From Pseudomonadota bacterium (lineage in GTDB: Bacteria > Pseudomonadota > Alphaproteobacteria > Acetobacterales > Acetobacteraceae): DNA of 64,000 nucleotides. The notes beneath the pieces are model-generated. The model did not search any database. It saw only the letters and a program-made list of their open reading frames with translations, and was not told the origin of the DNA. This document shows, in pieces, positions 35,937-45,919 of this stretch. The stretch is from contig JABBOH010000010.1 of assembly GCA_019351895.1 (NCBI GenBank), positions 1 through 64,000 on the forward strand. The letters run 5' to 3'. A program made the position numbers and the translations under genes. The stretch's first letter is position 1; each line of letters opens with the position of its first letter.

Positions 35937-36755
35937 TCACCTGATATGCGCGCTCAACATCGAGCACACGCGCATCCAGCGGATCGCGTCGAGGATGTTC
36001 TCCGCCTTGAAGCCAACCGTCGTCGGCGCGTAGCGGATGGATGATGGAATCGTCGCGCAGACATCGGCGAGCGTCACGCTCGTGAGGTCGAAGACGACAT
36101 CGCAGGGCTCAGCGATCCGATAGGGCTTGATCGTCCCCGCCGCCCGGACGGCCCGTTCGGCGCCCTCCCGGATGCGCGTGCGCGCCGTATGCGGAGAGAG
36201 TGCCCGCGCCGCCCGCTGCCCGAAAGCCACCTTCACCCGAACGAACTCCGCACCCGGAAACAACCCGCCGCAGCTCCGCTCAGTCACATCGTCGCCCGAA
36301 AGCAGAATGACGGGGACACCCATGGCGCCGGCATAGGCGCCGTAGAACATCGCCTCCGACGCCGCCATGCCGTTCAGCCGGATGGCGCTGAAGGCATTGG
36401 AACTCGTGGTATGCGCCAGAACCCCGTGCTCGGCCGCCGCCGCGTGGTAGCCGAGGCACATCGCCCCCGAATACGTGTCGTCGAGACCCGCGAACATGCC
36501 GCCGGGCTTGATGTTGCCCCGGATCAGCTCGGCGCGCGGATCGAGCAGGTCCGGCACGAGGTTCGTCATCGGCCCGTGGCTGTCGTTGACCAGAACCTCG
36601 ACCGCGCCGCCGGCAAAGGCGCCCTCGATCGCCGCATTCACCTCCTCGGTCATCAAGCGGCGCGCATGCTCGTATTCGACGTTGCCGGGCTCCCCCTGCA
36701 CCGGCAGCACGACGCCGGCGACGCCCTCGATATCCGCGGAGATGAAGATCTTCAT
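35937..36755 (-). CDS. M55-family D-aminopeptidase (DppA-like)
   Basis: Zinc peptidase of 272 residues releasing N-terminal D-amino acids, known from Bacillus DppA. Family motifs are the N-terminal metal site MKIFISADIEGVAGV, NDSHGPMTN, CLGYHAAA and GVPVILLSGDD. It is cytoplasmic with no signal peptide. ATG 36755 gives exactly the family start; upstream codons are unrelated. It is the last gene of the leftward operon with a dipeptide ABC importer, amidase and FAD oxidoreductase, so it probably hydrolyses imported D-amino-acid-containing peptides, perhaps from cell-wall turnover. Confidence 0.92.
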   Translation of the reverse strand: MKIFISADIEGVAGVVLPVQGEPGNVEYEHARRLMTEEVNAAIEGAFAGGAVEVLVNDSHGPMTNLVPDLLDPRAELIRGNIKPGGMFAGLDDTYSGAMCLGYHAAAAEHGVLAHTTSSNAFSAIRLNGMAASEAMFYGAYAGAMGVPVILLSGDDVTERSCGGLFPGAEFVRVKVAFGQRAARALSPHTARTRIREGAERAVRAAGTIKPYRIAEPCDVVFDLTSVTLADVCATIPSSIRYAPTTVGFKAENILDAIRWMRVCSMLSAHIR

Positions 36756-36795
36756 GACGTGGCACTGCCCTTCGAATGTCGACGGCGCTTCGGGT

Positions 36796-38199
36796 TCAAC
36801 CGAGGTCAGGGTGGCGGCGGTGCCAGTCCGTCGCCCGCTGGTAGGCATGGCCCGCGCGGCACAGCAAGGCCTCGGCGCGATGGGCGGCGATCATCTGGAA
36901 GGCGACCGGCAGGCCCTCCGGCGTCACGCCGCCCGGCAGCGTCAGCGATGGGTGCCCTGTCATGTCGAAGGGGCAGGTAAAGCCGAGCAGGCTGTTCATC
37001 AGCGCCTCGTCGGTGCCGAGCGTCCCCATCTTGGCGAGGCTGGGCGCGGCGAAGCCCATGGCGGGGATCAGCAGCAGGTCGACCTCGGTCATCAGGGCGT
37101 TGACGCGGCCGCGCAGATCCTCGCGGCGCAGAATGATGCGCTGATAGTCGAGGCCCGAGAGCGAACGCCCGAGCTCGATCAGTCCGGTAAGGGCGGGGCC
37201 ATAGGCCTCGCGCCGCTGAGGATAGGTCCGTGCATGAGCCACGGCGGTCTCTACGCCGCAGAGCGGGAACCAGTCCTGCACCGCTTGGCGGACGTCCGGA
37301 AAGCCGACCTCCACGATCGTCGCACCTTGCCCGCGCAGAACCTCCAGCGCCGCTCCCACAATTCGCTGCGTCTCGGCATCGGCCGAGGCAGCGACCCAGG
37401 CCGGGTCAGTGCCGATGCGCAGGCCAGCGACGCCGCCTTCGATGCCGGCGAGGTAATCCGGCACCGGGTCCTGCAGCGCGGTCGGGTCGCGCGGATCCGG
37501 ACCCGCGATGGCGCCCAGCATCGCGGCCGCATCGCGCGCGCTGCGCGTCATCGGGCCGACGTGATCGAGCGTCGCCGCCAATTCGAACACGCCGTAGCGG
37601 CTGACGCGCCCCCAGCTCGGCTTGAGGCCGGTCAGGCCCTGGGCCGCGGACGGAAAACGGATCGAGCCGCCGGTATCCGAACCGAGCGAGCCGTAGCATA
37701 GGCCCGCGGCGGTCGCGACGCCGGAGCCGCTGGAGGAAGCGCCCGGCCAGTGCGCGGCACTCCAGGGATTGCGGGGCGGTGTGATGCTCGGATGATGATC
37801 GGCATAGGCGCTTTCGGTGAGCTGCAGCTTGCCGAGGATGACGGCGCCCGCGTCCTGCAGCCGGACGACGACGGTTGCATCCTCCTCGGGACGGAAATCG
37901 GCGTAGAGGGCCATGCCGGCGGCCGTCGGCACGCCTTCCATCCAGCAGAGATCCTTGACCGCGATCGGCACGCCATGCAGCGCGCCGCGCACCACGCCGG
38001 CGGCGATCTCCTCATCCGCACGCTGGGCCTGAGCGAGCGCCAGTTCGGGCAGCACGAGCGCGTAGCTGCGGAGATCGCTGTCGAGCCGATCGATGCGGTC
38101 CAGCATCGCCCGGGTCACGGCGACCGAGGAGGCCGCGCCGGACTGGATCAGCCGCCCGACCTCGGTGAGTTCGAGATAGGCGAGATCGGTATCAGACAT
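36796..38199 (-). CDS. amidase (amidase-signature family)
   Basis: 467-residue Ser-cisSer-Lys hydrolase. Lys82 lies in GVPIAVKD, the cis-Ser within GASSSGSG (153-160) and the nucleophile Ser179 in GSDTGGSIR. It lacks the GatA-specific context (no gatB or gatC), so a catabolic amidase is more likely than tRNA amidotransferase. It begins 27 bp after the FAD oxidoreductase gene and ends 40 bp before the D-aminopeptidase start. In this operon it may deamidate imported peptide or amino-acid amides; the substrate is inferred only. Confidence 0.9.
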   Translation of the reverse strand: MSDTDLAYLELTEVGRLIQSGAASSVAVTRAMLDRIDRLDSDLRSYALVLPELALAQAQRADEEIAAGVVRGALHGVPIAVKDLCWMEGVPTAAGMALYADFRPEEDATVVVRLQDAGAVILGKLQLTESAYADHHPSITPPRNPWSAAHWPGASSSGSGVATAAGLCYGSLGSDTGGSIRFPSAAQGLTGLKPSWGRVSRYGVFELAATLDHVGPMTRSARDAAAMLGAIAGPDPRDPTALQDPVPDYLAGIEGGVAGLRIGTDPAWVAASADAETQRIVGAALEVLRGQGATIVEVGFPDVRQAVQDWFPLCGVETAVAHARTYPQRREAYGPALTGLIELGRSLSGLDYQRIILRREDLRGRVNALMTEVDLLLIPAMGFAAPSLAKMGTLGTDEALMNSLLGFTCPFDMTGHPSLTLPGGVTPEGLPVAFQMIAAHRAEALLCRAGHAYQRATDWHRRHPDLG

Positions 38200-38226
38200 C
38201 GTCGGTCTCCTGTGCCGTCATGCGCG

Positions 38227-39486
38227 TCAGAACCGCTCGGGCCGGTAGGCGGAGGGGTCGGTGAAAGGCACGTCGCCGGTCATCATGGCCGCCAGCAGCC
38301 GCCCCGTCGTGGGTCCGAGGGTCAGGCCCTGATGCCCGTGACCAAAATCATACCAGAGACCCGGCTGCCCTGGGGCGGCCCCGATGATCGGCAACATGTC
38401 CGGCGTGCAGGGCCGCGCCCCGACCCACGGCGCGGGATCGACCCGGGTGCCGAGCGACGGCATCAGCCGGCGCGCCGCAGGCTCGACCCGCCCGAGTTGC
38501 ACAGGCGTCGGCGGCGCATCCCGGTGCGCGAACTCGGCGCCCGTGGTAAGGCGGATGCCGCGCCGCATGGGCGCCAGCATATAGCCGTTCGCAACATCAA
38601 AGACGGCATGGTTCAGGCCCGCATTACCATCCGGTTTGTAGTGCATGTGATAGCCCCGCTTGACGAAGATCGGCGGGTCGTAGCCGAGCGGCTTGGTCAC
38701 GACGGGCGACCAAGCACCCAGCGCCACCACCGCCTGCTCGGCTGTGACCGCCCCCTCCTCGGCCGCCACCTGCCAGCCTGCGCCGGACCGCGCGAGCGTT
38801 CGCGCATCCCCGATCCGCACCCGCCCGCCCAGCCGCTCGAACAGGCGCGTGTAGGCGAGCGTCAGCGCATGCGGGTCGATCACCGCGACCGGCTGCGTCC
38901 ATTGCAGGCCGCCAGCGAGCCCTGGGCGCAGATGCGGCTCCTCCTGCGCCAGCGCCGCGGCATCGAGCGCGCGATACTCGACGCCGAAATCCCGCCACGC
39001 GGTCTCGGCGGTGGCGACGGCCGCCGCCAGTGAGGTCTCCGTCTCGTGCGCCATGGTCCAGCCCCCGGGCCGCAGCAGGCGCCGCGCATCGGCGGCTTCC
39101 GCGAGCGTCATGTGGTCCTCGACGCAGTGCGCGATGAGCCGGGCATAGTTCCGCGCGATCGCCAGGTAGCGGTCGGGCGCGGAATGATACCAGTAGCCGA
39201 GGAAAGGCCGCATGAGCCGCGGCAGCATCGTCGGGTGATAGTAGGAATCCGGCGTGCGATTGCCGGCGTAGCGCAGCAGGTCACCCAGGTTGCGCGGGAA
39301 AAGATGCGGATAGACCGCCTCGCGCTGGATCAGGCCCGCGTTGCCGAATGAGGTCGCCTCTCCCGGCCCCTGCCGGTCGAGCAGCACCGTCTGACGCCCG
39401 CGCATCTGCAGATGGACGGCGATGGAAACGCCGACAATGCCGCCGCCCACCACGACGACATCGGCCTCCTCGTGGCTATCGGCCAT
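38227..39486 (-). CDS. FAD-dependent oxidoreductase (DadA-like, D-amino-acid dehydrogenase family)
   Basis: 419-residue DAO-family flavoprotein. The N-terminal Rossmann motif VVVGGGIVGVSIAVHLQMRG binds FAD; EATSFGNAGLI follows as in DadA. The C-terminal LPIIGAAPGQPGLWYDFGHGHQGLTLGP closes the FAD site. DadA oxidises D-amino acids to 2-oxo acids and passes electrons to the respiratory chain. The start overlaps the end of the upstream ATPase gene by 11 bp. Association with a D-aminopeptidase supports a D-amino-acid substrate. Confidence 0.88.
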   Translation of the reverse strand: MADSHEEADVVVVGGGIVGVSIAVHLQMRGRQTVLLDRQGPGEATSFGNAGLIQREAVYPHLFPRNLGDLLRYAGNRTPDSYYHPTMLPRLMRPFLGYWYHSAPDRYLAIARNYARLIAHCVEDHMTLAEAADARRLLRPGGWTMAHETETSLAAAVATAETAWRDFGVEYRALDAAALAQEEPHLRPGLAGGLQWTQPVAVIDPHALTLAYTRLFERLGGRVRIGDARTLARSGAGWQVAAEEGAVTAEQAVVALGAWSPVVTKPLGYDPPIFVKRGYHMHYKPDGNAGLNHAVFDVANGYMLAPMRRGIRLTTGAEFAHRDAPPTPVQLGRVEPAARRLMPSLGTRVDPAPWVGARPCTPDMLPIIGAAPGQPGLWYDFGHGHQGLTLGPTTGRLLAAMMTGDVPFTDPSAYRPERF

Positions 39487-40469
39487 TCCGCACGACCTCC
39501 GTGGCGAAGTGGCAGACAGCCCAATGGCCGCCTGGGAGCATCACGCGCGGCGGCGGCGTTTCGCACAGGGGCCTCGCCGAGGGGCAGCGGGTGCGGAACG
39601 GACAGCCCGAAGGCGGATCGACCGGGCTTGGCGGCTCCCCGGCGAGCGGCGTCTCCTGGCCCACGGCGGACGGATCGGCACGCGGGATGGAAGCGAGCAG
39701 TGCCCGCGTGTAAGGATGCGCGGGGCGGGCGAAAACGGCGGAGGTCGGGCCGTATTCGACCATCGTCCCGAGATACATCACGCCGACCGTCTCGCACAGA
39801 TACTCGATGACGCCGAGGTCGTGGGAGATGAACATCAGCGTGAGGCCGAGATCGCGCCGCAGATCGGCGAGCAGGTTCAGCACCTGCGCGCGGACCGAGA
39901 CATCGAGGCCCGAGACCGCCTCGTCCGCGACCAGCAGCTTGGGCCGCACGGAAAGCGCGCGGGCAATGCCGACGCGCTGGCGCTGGCCGCCCGAAAGCTC
40001 CGACGGGTAGCGCGACGCCGCCGAGGCGGGCAGGCCGACACGCTCCAGCAGCCGCGCGACCTCGCCCGCGACCTCATCCGGCGGCACGATGCCGTGCAGG
40101 CGAATGGGCTCCCCGATCGCGCTGCCAATGCGGATGCGCGGATTGAGCGAGGAATAGGGGTCCTGGAACACCATCTGCATCTGCCGCCGCAGCGCTCGCC
40201 GGGCCGTGGGTTCGACCTTGGTGATGTCCTGCCCGTCGAAGCGGATGACGCCGCCGTCCGGCGGGAGCAGGCCGAGCACCAACCTGCCGAGCGTGGTCTT
40301 GCCACAGCCCGACTCACCCACGAGCCCGAAGCTCTCGCCTTTGCCGATCGCGAAGCTCACCTCCTTCGCCGCCTGCACGCGACGGCGGGGATGACCCATC
40401 ATTCCCGCGACGAGGGAACGGCGCAGCGGGAAATACTTGTCCAACGCCTCGACGGCGAGGAGCGGCCGG

Positions 40470-40477
<8 letters not shown>
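39476..40477 (-). CDS. dppF: dipeptide/oligopeptide ABC transporter ATPase (DppF-like)
   Basis: 333-residue ATPase: Walker A GESGCGKTT, Q-loop MVFQDPYSSLNPR, signature [15 protein letters not shown] and Walker B KLLVADEAVSGLDVS, with the C-terminal oligo_HPY cysteine region (SGCPFRTRCPSARPLC). The PLRRSLVAGMMGHP segment before Walker A is typical of OppF/DppF. It overlaps the DppD-like gene by 8 bp and the oxidoreductase gene by 11 bp. Confidence 0.94.
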
Positions 40478-41461
<984 letters not shown>

Positions 41462-41465
<4 letters not shown>

Positions 41466-42307
41466 GCGCGCCCGAGCTCCGGTCGCAGCGCATCCGCCAG
41501 ACCGTCGCCCAACAGGCTCAGCGAGACGGCGAGCAACACGATGGCCAGGCCGGGAAAGCCGCTGATCCAGGGTGCCTGGCTCACGAAGCTGTAGCCGTCG
41601 GCAATGATGAGGCCCCATTCCGGCAGCGGCGGCTGCGCGCCAAGGCCGAGCCAGCCGAGCGAACTGCCGAGAAAGATGTCGAGCACCGCGTCCGAGGTCG
41701 CATAGACCAGCGCCTGCACGATGACGTTGGGCAGGATGTGGCGGGCCAGAATGCGTCGATCGCTGAAGCCCAGCAGGCGCGCCGCCTGCACGTAGTCGGT
41801 CTGTTTCACCACGAGGATCTCGGCGCGGGTGATGCGCGCATAGCTCACCCAGCCGACGCAGGCGACGGCGATGTACATGTTCTTGAGGCCGGGACCGAGT
41901 ACGGCGACGATCGCGATGACCGCGACGAAGAACGGGAAAGCAACGGCGACATCGACGAGGCGCATGGAGACGACGTCGGTCGTGCCGCCGAAATAGCCCG
42001 CCGACATTCCGACCATCGTGCCGATGACGAAGGCGGGCACGACGCAGAACAGCGCGATCTGCAGGTCGATCCGGCTGCCATAGACGACGCGCGTGAACAC
42101 GCCGCGTCCGAGATTGTCGGTGCCGAAAGGAAAAGCGAGGCTCGGCGGATGCAGCGAGTTCATCAGATCCATGGTCGTCGGGTTGCCGGGCAACAGCATG
42201 GGGCCGAAGACAGCGACAAGGATCCAGGCGATCATCAAGCCGACGCCGAGCTTGAGGTTGCGCGGCCACCGCTGGAGCGAGCCGCGCGCCCGCAGGCCCC
42301 GCCTCAT
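41462..42307 (-). CDS. dppC: dipeptide ABC transporter permease (DppC-like)
   Basis: 281-residue inner-membrane permease with the N-terminal OppC_N helix (about 22-43), HPPSLAFPFGTDNLGRGVFTRVVYGSR before the second helix, and the EAA loop ARLLGFSDRRILARHILPN. It overlaps dppB by 4 bp and dppD by 4 bp, so translation is coupled. Confidence 0.93.
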
Positions 42308-43248
42308 CCTAGCTCGCTCCGCCGCACGCGGGGATCGAGCAGAATCTGGCCGAGGTCGGTGACAAGGTAGATGAGCACCACGATCACGCCGAACATGAGC
42401 GTCACCATCTGGATCGTCGGATAGTCGCGGGTGCCGATGGAGCTGATCATCAGCTGCCCGAGGCCGGGCACCGCGAAAACATTCTCGACCAGCACGGTGT
42501 TGCCGACCAGAAAGCCGATATTGAGGCCGAGCACGTTGAGCGCGGGCAGAATGGCGACGCGCAACGCGTGGCTCAGCAGCACGACATTGCCCGGAAGGCC
42601 CTTAGCACGGGCGGTATCGATGAAGCCTGCGCCGAGCGCTTCGCCGAGACTCGTGCGGAGCGCGCGCATGACGAGCGGGGCGACGTTGAGCGCGCAGGTG
42701 AGCGCGGGAAGGAACAGGTTGTAGAGCCGCGCACCCCAGGTGTTGCCGTAGCCCGCAATGGGGAAGATGTGGAAGGTCACCGAGAACAACAGGATGAGGA
42801 TGAAGCCCGTCCAGTAGCTCGGCAGCCCGAGGCCCGCCGTCGCCACGACGCGCAGCGCGTGATCGGTGCCGCGCCCCTGCCGCGTTCCCGCCAGAAGGCC
42901 TGCGGGGATCGCGATCAGCAGCGAGATGATCGTGCTGTAGAGCAGCAGCACAAGCGTCGGCACCATCCGCGTCAGCACCAGCTGCGAGACCGGCTGTCCG
43001 TAGTAATAGGAAATCCCGAAGTCACCCTGTACCAGATGCTTGATATAGAGCAGGTATTGCATGCCGATGCCGCGATCGAGGCCGAGGCGGGTCCGCACGG
43101 CTGCCATCAGCGCAGGCGTTGCGTGGATGCCGAGAATGGCGCGGGCCGGGTCGCCGGGGATCAACCGCACGAGCAGAAAGACAGCGAGCGTGATCCCAAA
43201 GGCGACCGGTATCATCAGCAGCAGGCGGCGGAGGATGTAGTTCAGCAC
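42304..43248 (-). CDS. dppB: dipeptide ABC transporter permease (DppB-like)
   Basis: 314 residues, six helices, family start MLNYILRRLLLMIPVAFGITLAVFLLVRLIPGDPA and EAA loop ARAKGLPGNVVLLSHALR. It lies 103 bp after the binding-protein gene, with a hairpin in the gap, and is the first of the overlapping dppBCDF block. Confidence 0.93.
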   Translation of the reverse strand: MLNYILRRLLLMIPVAFGITLAVFLLVRLIPGDPARAILGIHATPALMAAVRTRLGLDRGIGMQYLLYIKHLVQGDFGISYYYGQPVSQLVLTRMVPTLVLLLYSTIISLLIAIPAGLLAGTRQGRGTDHALRVVATAGLGLPSYWTGFILILLFSVTFHIFPIAGYGNTWGARLYNLFLPALTCALNVAPLVMRALRTSLGEALGAGFIDTARAKGLPGNVVLLSHALRVAILPALNVLGLNIGFLVGNTVLVENVFAVPGLGQLMISSIGTRDYPTIQMVTLMFGVIVVLIYLVTDLGQILLDPRVRRSELG

Positions 43249-43304
43249 GCGCCGAGCCTCAGAAGGGGAGCAAAAGTCTTTTGATTCTCTATCTCAAAGA
43301 AGCA

Positions 43305-43324
43305 CGTCTCTTTCTGAAGAGACG
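43305..43324. terminator. hairpin between the binding-protein gene and dppB
   Basis: CGTCTCT-TTCTGA-AGAGACG is a perfect 7-bp stem with a 6-base loop, without a T-run on the operon strand. Such intercistronic hairpins often protect or attenuate mRNA so that the binding protein is made in excess over the permeases. Confidence 0.45.
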
Positions 43325-43351
43325 CAAAAACGTTCATCCGATCTGTCGTGC

Positions 43352-44935
43352 TCAGCTCTTCCACACATCCTCGAGCCAGTAGTTGCCTGTCGGAAGAACC
43401 ATGAAGCCGTGGATGTCGTTGCGGATTGCGGTGATCGCGGGCGTCCAGTAGAGCCAGAGATAGGGGGCGTCGGAGAAGATCATCCGCTGCATTTCAAGAT
43501 AGGTCGCGCGGCGCTTCGCCTCATCCAATTCGCCGAGCGCCTTGGTCGCGAGCGCATCGACCTTCGGGTTGTTATAGAAGGTCCAGACGGAATCGCTGCC
43601 CTCGTCGCCCGCGCCGGCGAAGGCTACAAGTTCGCAGGGGTCGAAGATGTCGCTCGTCATGTAGCCCTGCGCCATCTCGTACTGGCCGGCGCTGACCTGC
43701 GCCAGCTGCGTGTTCATCTCCTCCGGCACGATGGTCATCTTGATGCCGAGCGGCAGCAGCATCTGCTGCACGATCTCGGCGACCTGAGCGAAAATGGTGT
43801 CGCCGCTAAAGGTTGTGCACTTAGCGCTGAAGCCGTTGGGCTGCGAGCTTTCCGACATCAACTGCTTCGCCTTGGCCAGATCGTACGGGTACGGCTTGTC
43901 CGTCGTGTCGGTCATGTACATCTTCGGCAGGAAGGAGGTCGGCACCTCGCCGTAGCCGAAGAGCACGGCCTTGATGATCGCCTCCTTGTCGACCGCGTAG
44001 TTCATCGCCTGGCGGATCTTCACATCCTGAAAGACCGGCACTTTCTCGTTGAACTGGATCCAGTCGATCCGGTCATAGGGCACGATCTGAACCTCTAGCC
44101 CCGAGGCCTGCTTAAGCTTGTTGACCTGGTTGAACGGCACCTGCGTGCCGATGTCGATTTCGCCCGACTGCACCTTGAGCATGCGCACATTGTCGTCGGC
44201 AATGATGGACAGCACGACGCCGTCGAGATAGGGGCGCGTCGGGTCCCAGAAATGCGGATTGCGGGCGAAGGTGATGCTGTCGCCCTTCTTCCATTTGGTC
44301 ATCACGAAAGGTCCCGACCCGATCGGCTTGTTGCCGAACACGTCGACGCCGACCTTGGTAAAATACGCCTTCGGCACGATGGCAGCGGCATGCACGGAGA
44401 CCGCGGCCAGAAAGGGCGCCCAGTCCTGCTTCAGCTTGAAGATGATGGTATGCGCGTCCGGCGTCTCCATCGTGAGTTTCGGAAACAGCGACGCGCACCA
44501 CGAATCCTTGTCATAGAGCGCGCGCGAGAACGAAAACTCCACATCCTCCGAGGTGACGGGCGTGCCATCCGAAAATGCGGCCTTCGGATTGAGATGGAAC
44601 GTATAGGTCCGCTTGTCGTCGGAAATATCCCAGGTCGTCGCGAGATCGGGCACGACGCCGGTGCCGCTCGGGTTCGTGCGGATGAGCAGCTGGAAGATGA
44701 GGAGCTTGGCCCAGATCGACATATTGTCGGATGGCACCACCGGCTCGAAGGACACCACATCGCCCGTCCGCGCCATGGTCAGAATGCCGCCGCGCTTTGG
44801 CGTAGCATCCGCCCGCGCGGCCGGCACGAACCCTGCGCTCGCCAGGGCGGTCGCCGCAAGACCGAGAGCCGAACTCTGCAACAGACGCCGACGGGAAAGC
44901 GCCATCGGGCGCGGCTGGCCGGAAGATCGGGTCAT
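43352..44935 (-). CDS. dipeptide ABC transporter substrate-binding protein
   Basis: SBP family 5 (DppA/OppA-type) periplasmic binding protein, 527 residues. The signal region has SRRRLLQSSALGLAATALASAG, a probable Tat signal ending near an AxA site. Family blocks are TWDISDDKRTYTFHLNPKAAFSDGTPVTSEDVEFS and IRQAMNYAVDKEAII. ATG 44935 is selected because GAGGA stands 8 bases upstream and the signal begins there; the frame is open to 45187. First gene of the operon; its promoter carries the TTTCT-N4-AGAAA motif shared with the adjacent regulator. Confidence 0.93.
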   Translation of the reverse strand: MTRSSGQPRPMALSRRRLLQSSALGLAATALASAGFVPAARADATPKRGGILTMARTGDVVSFEPVVPSDNMSIWAKLLIFQLLIRTNPSGTGVVPDLATTWDISDDKRTYTFHLNPKAAFSDGTPVTSEDVEFSFSRALYDKDSWCASLFPKLTMETPDAHTIIFKLKQDWAPFLAAVSVHAAAIVPKAYFTKVGVDVFGNKPIGSGPFVMTKWKKGDSITFARNPHFWDPTRPYLDGVVLSIIADDNVRMLKVQSGEIDIGTQVPFNQVNKLKQASGLEVQIVPYDRIDWIQFNEKVPVFQDVKIRQAMNYAVDKEAIIKAVLFGYGEVPTSFLPKMYMTDTTDKPYPYDLAKAKQLMSESSQPNGFSAKCTTFSGDTIFAQVAEIVQQMLLPLGIKMTIVPEEMNTQLAQVSAGQYEMAQGYMTSDIFDPCELVAFAGAGDEGSDSVWTFYNNPKVDALATKALGELDEAKRRATYLEMQRMIFSDAPYLWLYWTPAITAIRNDIHGFMVLPTGNYWLEDVWKS

Positions 44936-45000
44936 GGCTGGGTCCTCGGGGTGTGAAGAGGCGCAACGCGCAAAAGCCTGCTCTTCCCAAATCCTGCGCC

Positions 45001-45045
45001 CGCAGAAATTTCTGTCAAGAAAAATCGTTTCGCGTAATTTCTGCG
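45001..45045 (-). promoter_or_regulatory. promoter/operator of the dipeptide operon
   Basis: On the operon strand a TTGACA (-35, 45013-45018) is followed 17 bp later by AGGATT. Overlapping it is TTTCT-GTCA-AGAAA (45009-45022), and the whole is framed by a 10-bp inverted repeat CGCAGAAATT/AATTTCTGCG (45001-45010 and 45036-45045). A protein bound here would occlude the -35 region. The ATG is about 65 bp further on. Confidence 0.55.
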
Positions 45046-45196
45046 CAGCATGGGCAGCGCGCAAGCAGTCTCCTGCCCAGCGCCTTCCGGCATTTGTCGG
45101 ATCTGCCGTGCTGAGCTGCATCATTTTCGGGCAGGCTGCGGCGCCATCATCGGATGGCTGGCGCTTCGCCACCATCAAGCTGTTCATTGAAATTCG

Positions 45197-45246
45197 CCGG
45201 TGGCTATGTTTCTCGTGAGAACCGGTGGCTATGTTTCTCGTGAGAA
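45197..45246 (+). repeat. two tandem 25-bp repeats with palindromic operator cores
   Basis: The 25-bp unit beginning CCGGTGGCTATG occurs twice, back to back and identical (45197-45221 and 45222-45246). Each contains TTCTC-GT-GAGAA; the second extends to the perfect TTTCTCGTGAGAAA. They end 33 bp before the XRE-cupin start and probably form its autoregulatory operator. Confidence 0.7.
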
Positions 45247-45279
45247 AGAGCGTGGCGATAGTGGCAGGGGTGGCCGTTC

Positions 45280-45888
45280 ATGGCGGCAGCTGAGTTGACG
45301 CAAACGATCGGGCGCACCCTGGCCGAACTCCGGCATAACCGGGGTTGGACGCTCAAGACCCTGAGCGCGGCGACGGGCGTGAGCGTGCCGGTGCTCTCCA
45401 AGATCGAGAACAACCAGACCGGTATCTCCTTCGAGACGGCCATGAAGATCATGGGCTCGCTCTCCCTTACTCTGGATGAGTTGACGGGCGGCAGGCGCCA
45501 GGGCCCGCCAGCCCGCGGACGGCGTGCCGTCAATGCGCAAGGCTCGGCGCTGCGGATCCCATCCATCAATCGCAGCTACGAGTTGTTCGCCGCAGAACTG
45601 CGCCAGAAGCTGATGGTGCCGATGATCACGACCGTCGACGTGCGCCGCGTCGAGGATTGGGGGCCGCTCAGCCGGCATGAGGGCGAAGAGTGGATGTATG
45701 TCCTCACCGGGAGCATCGAACTTCATACCGAGTTCTACGCCCCGCTGGTCATGAAGACGGGGGAGAGCGTCTATATCGATTCCGGGATGGGACATGCGAT
45801 GGTCGCCCTGGATGACGCGCAGGCCCGGGTGCTCTCGGTCTATGCCGGTACCGGCGCGGCCTTCGGCACGGTGCCCTCCGACGGCTGA
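45280..45888 (+). CDS. XRE-family regulator with C-terminal cupin domain
   Basis: 202 residues. The XRE helix-turn-helix (about 8-65) is seen in RTLAELRHNRGWTLKTLSAATGVSVPVLSKIENNQTGISFETAMKI; a cupin_2 sensor fold (about 115-190) includes HEGEEWMYVLTGSIEL and ESVYIDSGMGHAM. Such regulators (PuuR-like) commonly repress amine, amino-acid or peptide catabolism and sense a small ligand in the cupin. ATG 45280 follows GGGG. The gene is divergent from the dipeptide operon, and both upstream regions carry TTTCT-N4-AGAAA, so it is the best candidate regulator of that operon. Confidence 0.9.
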   Translation: MAAAELTQTIGRTLAELRHNRGWTLKTLSAATGVSVPVLSKIENNQTGISFETAMKIMGSLSLTLDELTGGRRQGPPARGRRAVNAQGSALRIPSINRSYELFAAELRQKLMVPMITTVDVRRVEDWGPLSRHEGEEWMYVLTGSIELHTEFYAPLVMKTGESVYIDSGMGHAMVALDDAQARVLSVYAGTGAAFGTVPSDG

Positions 45889-45919
45889 GGCTTCGCCTCA
45901 AAGGCGTGCCCCGACGGCT

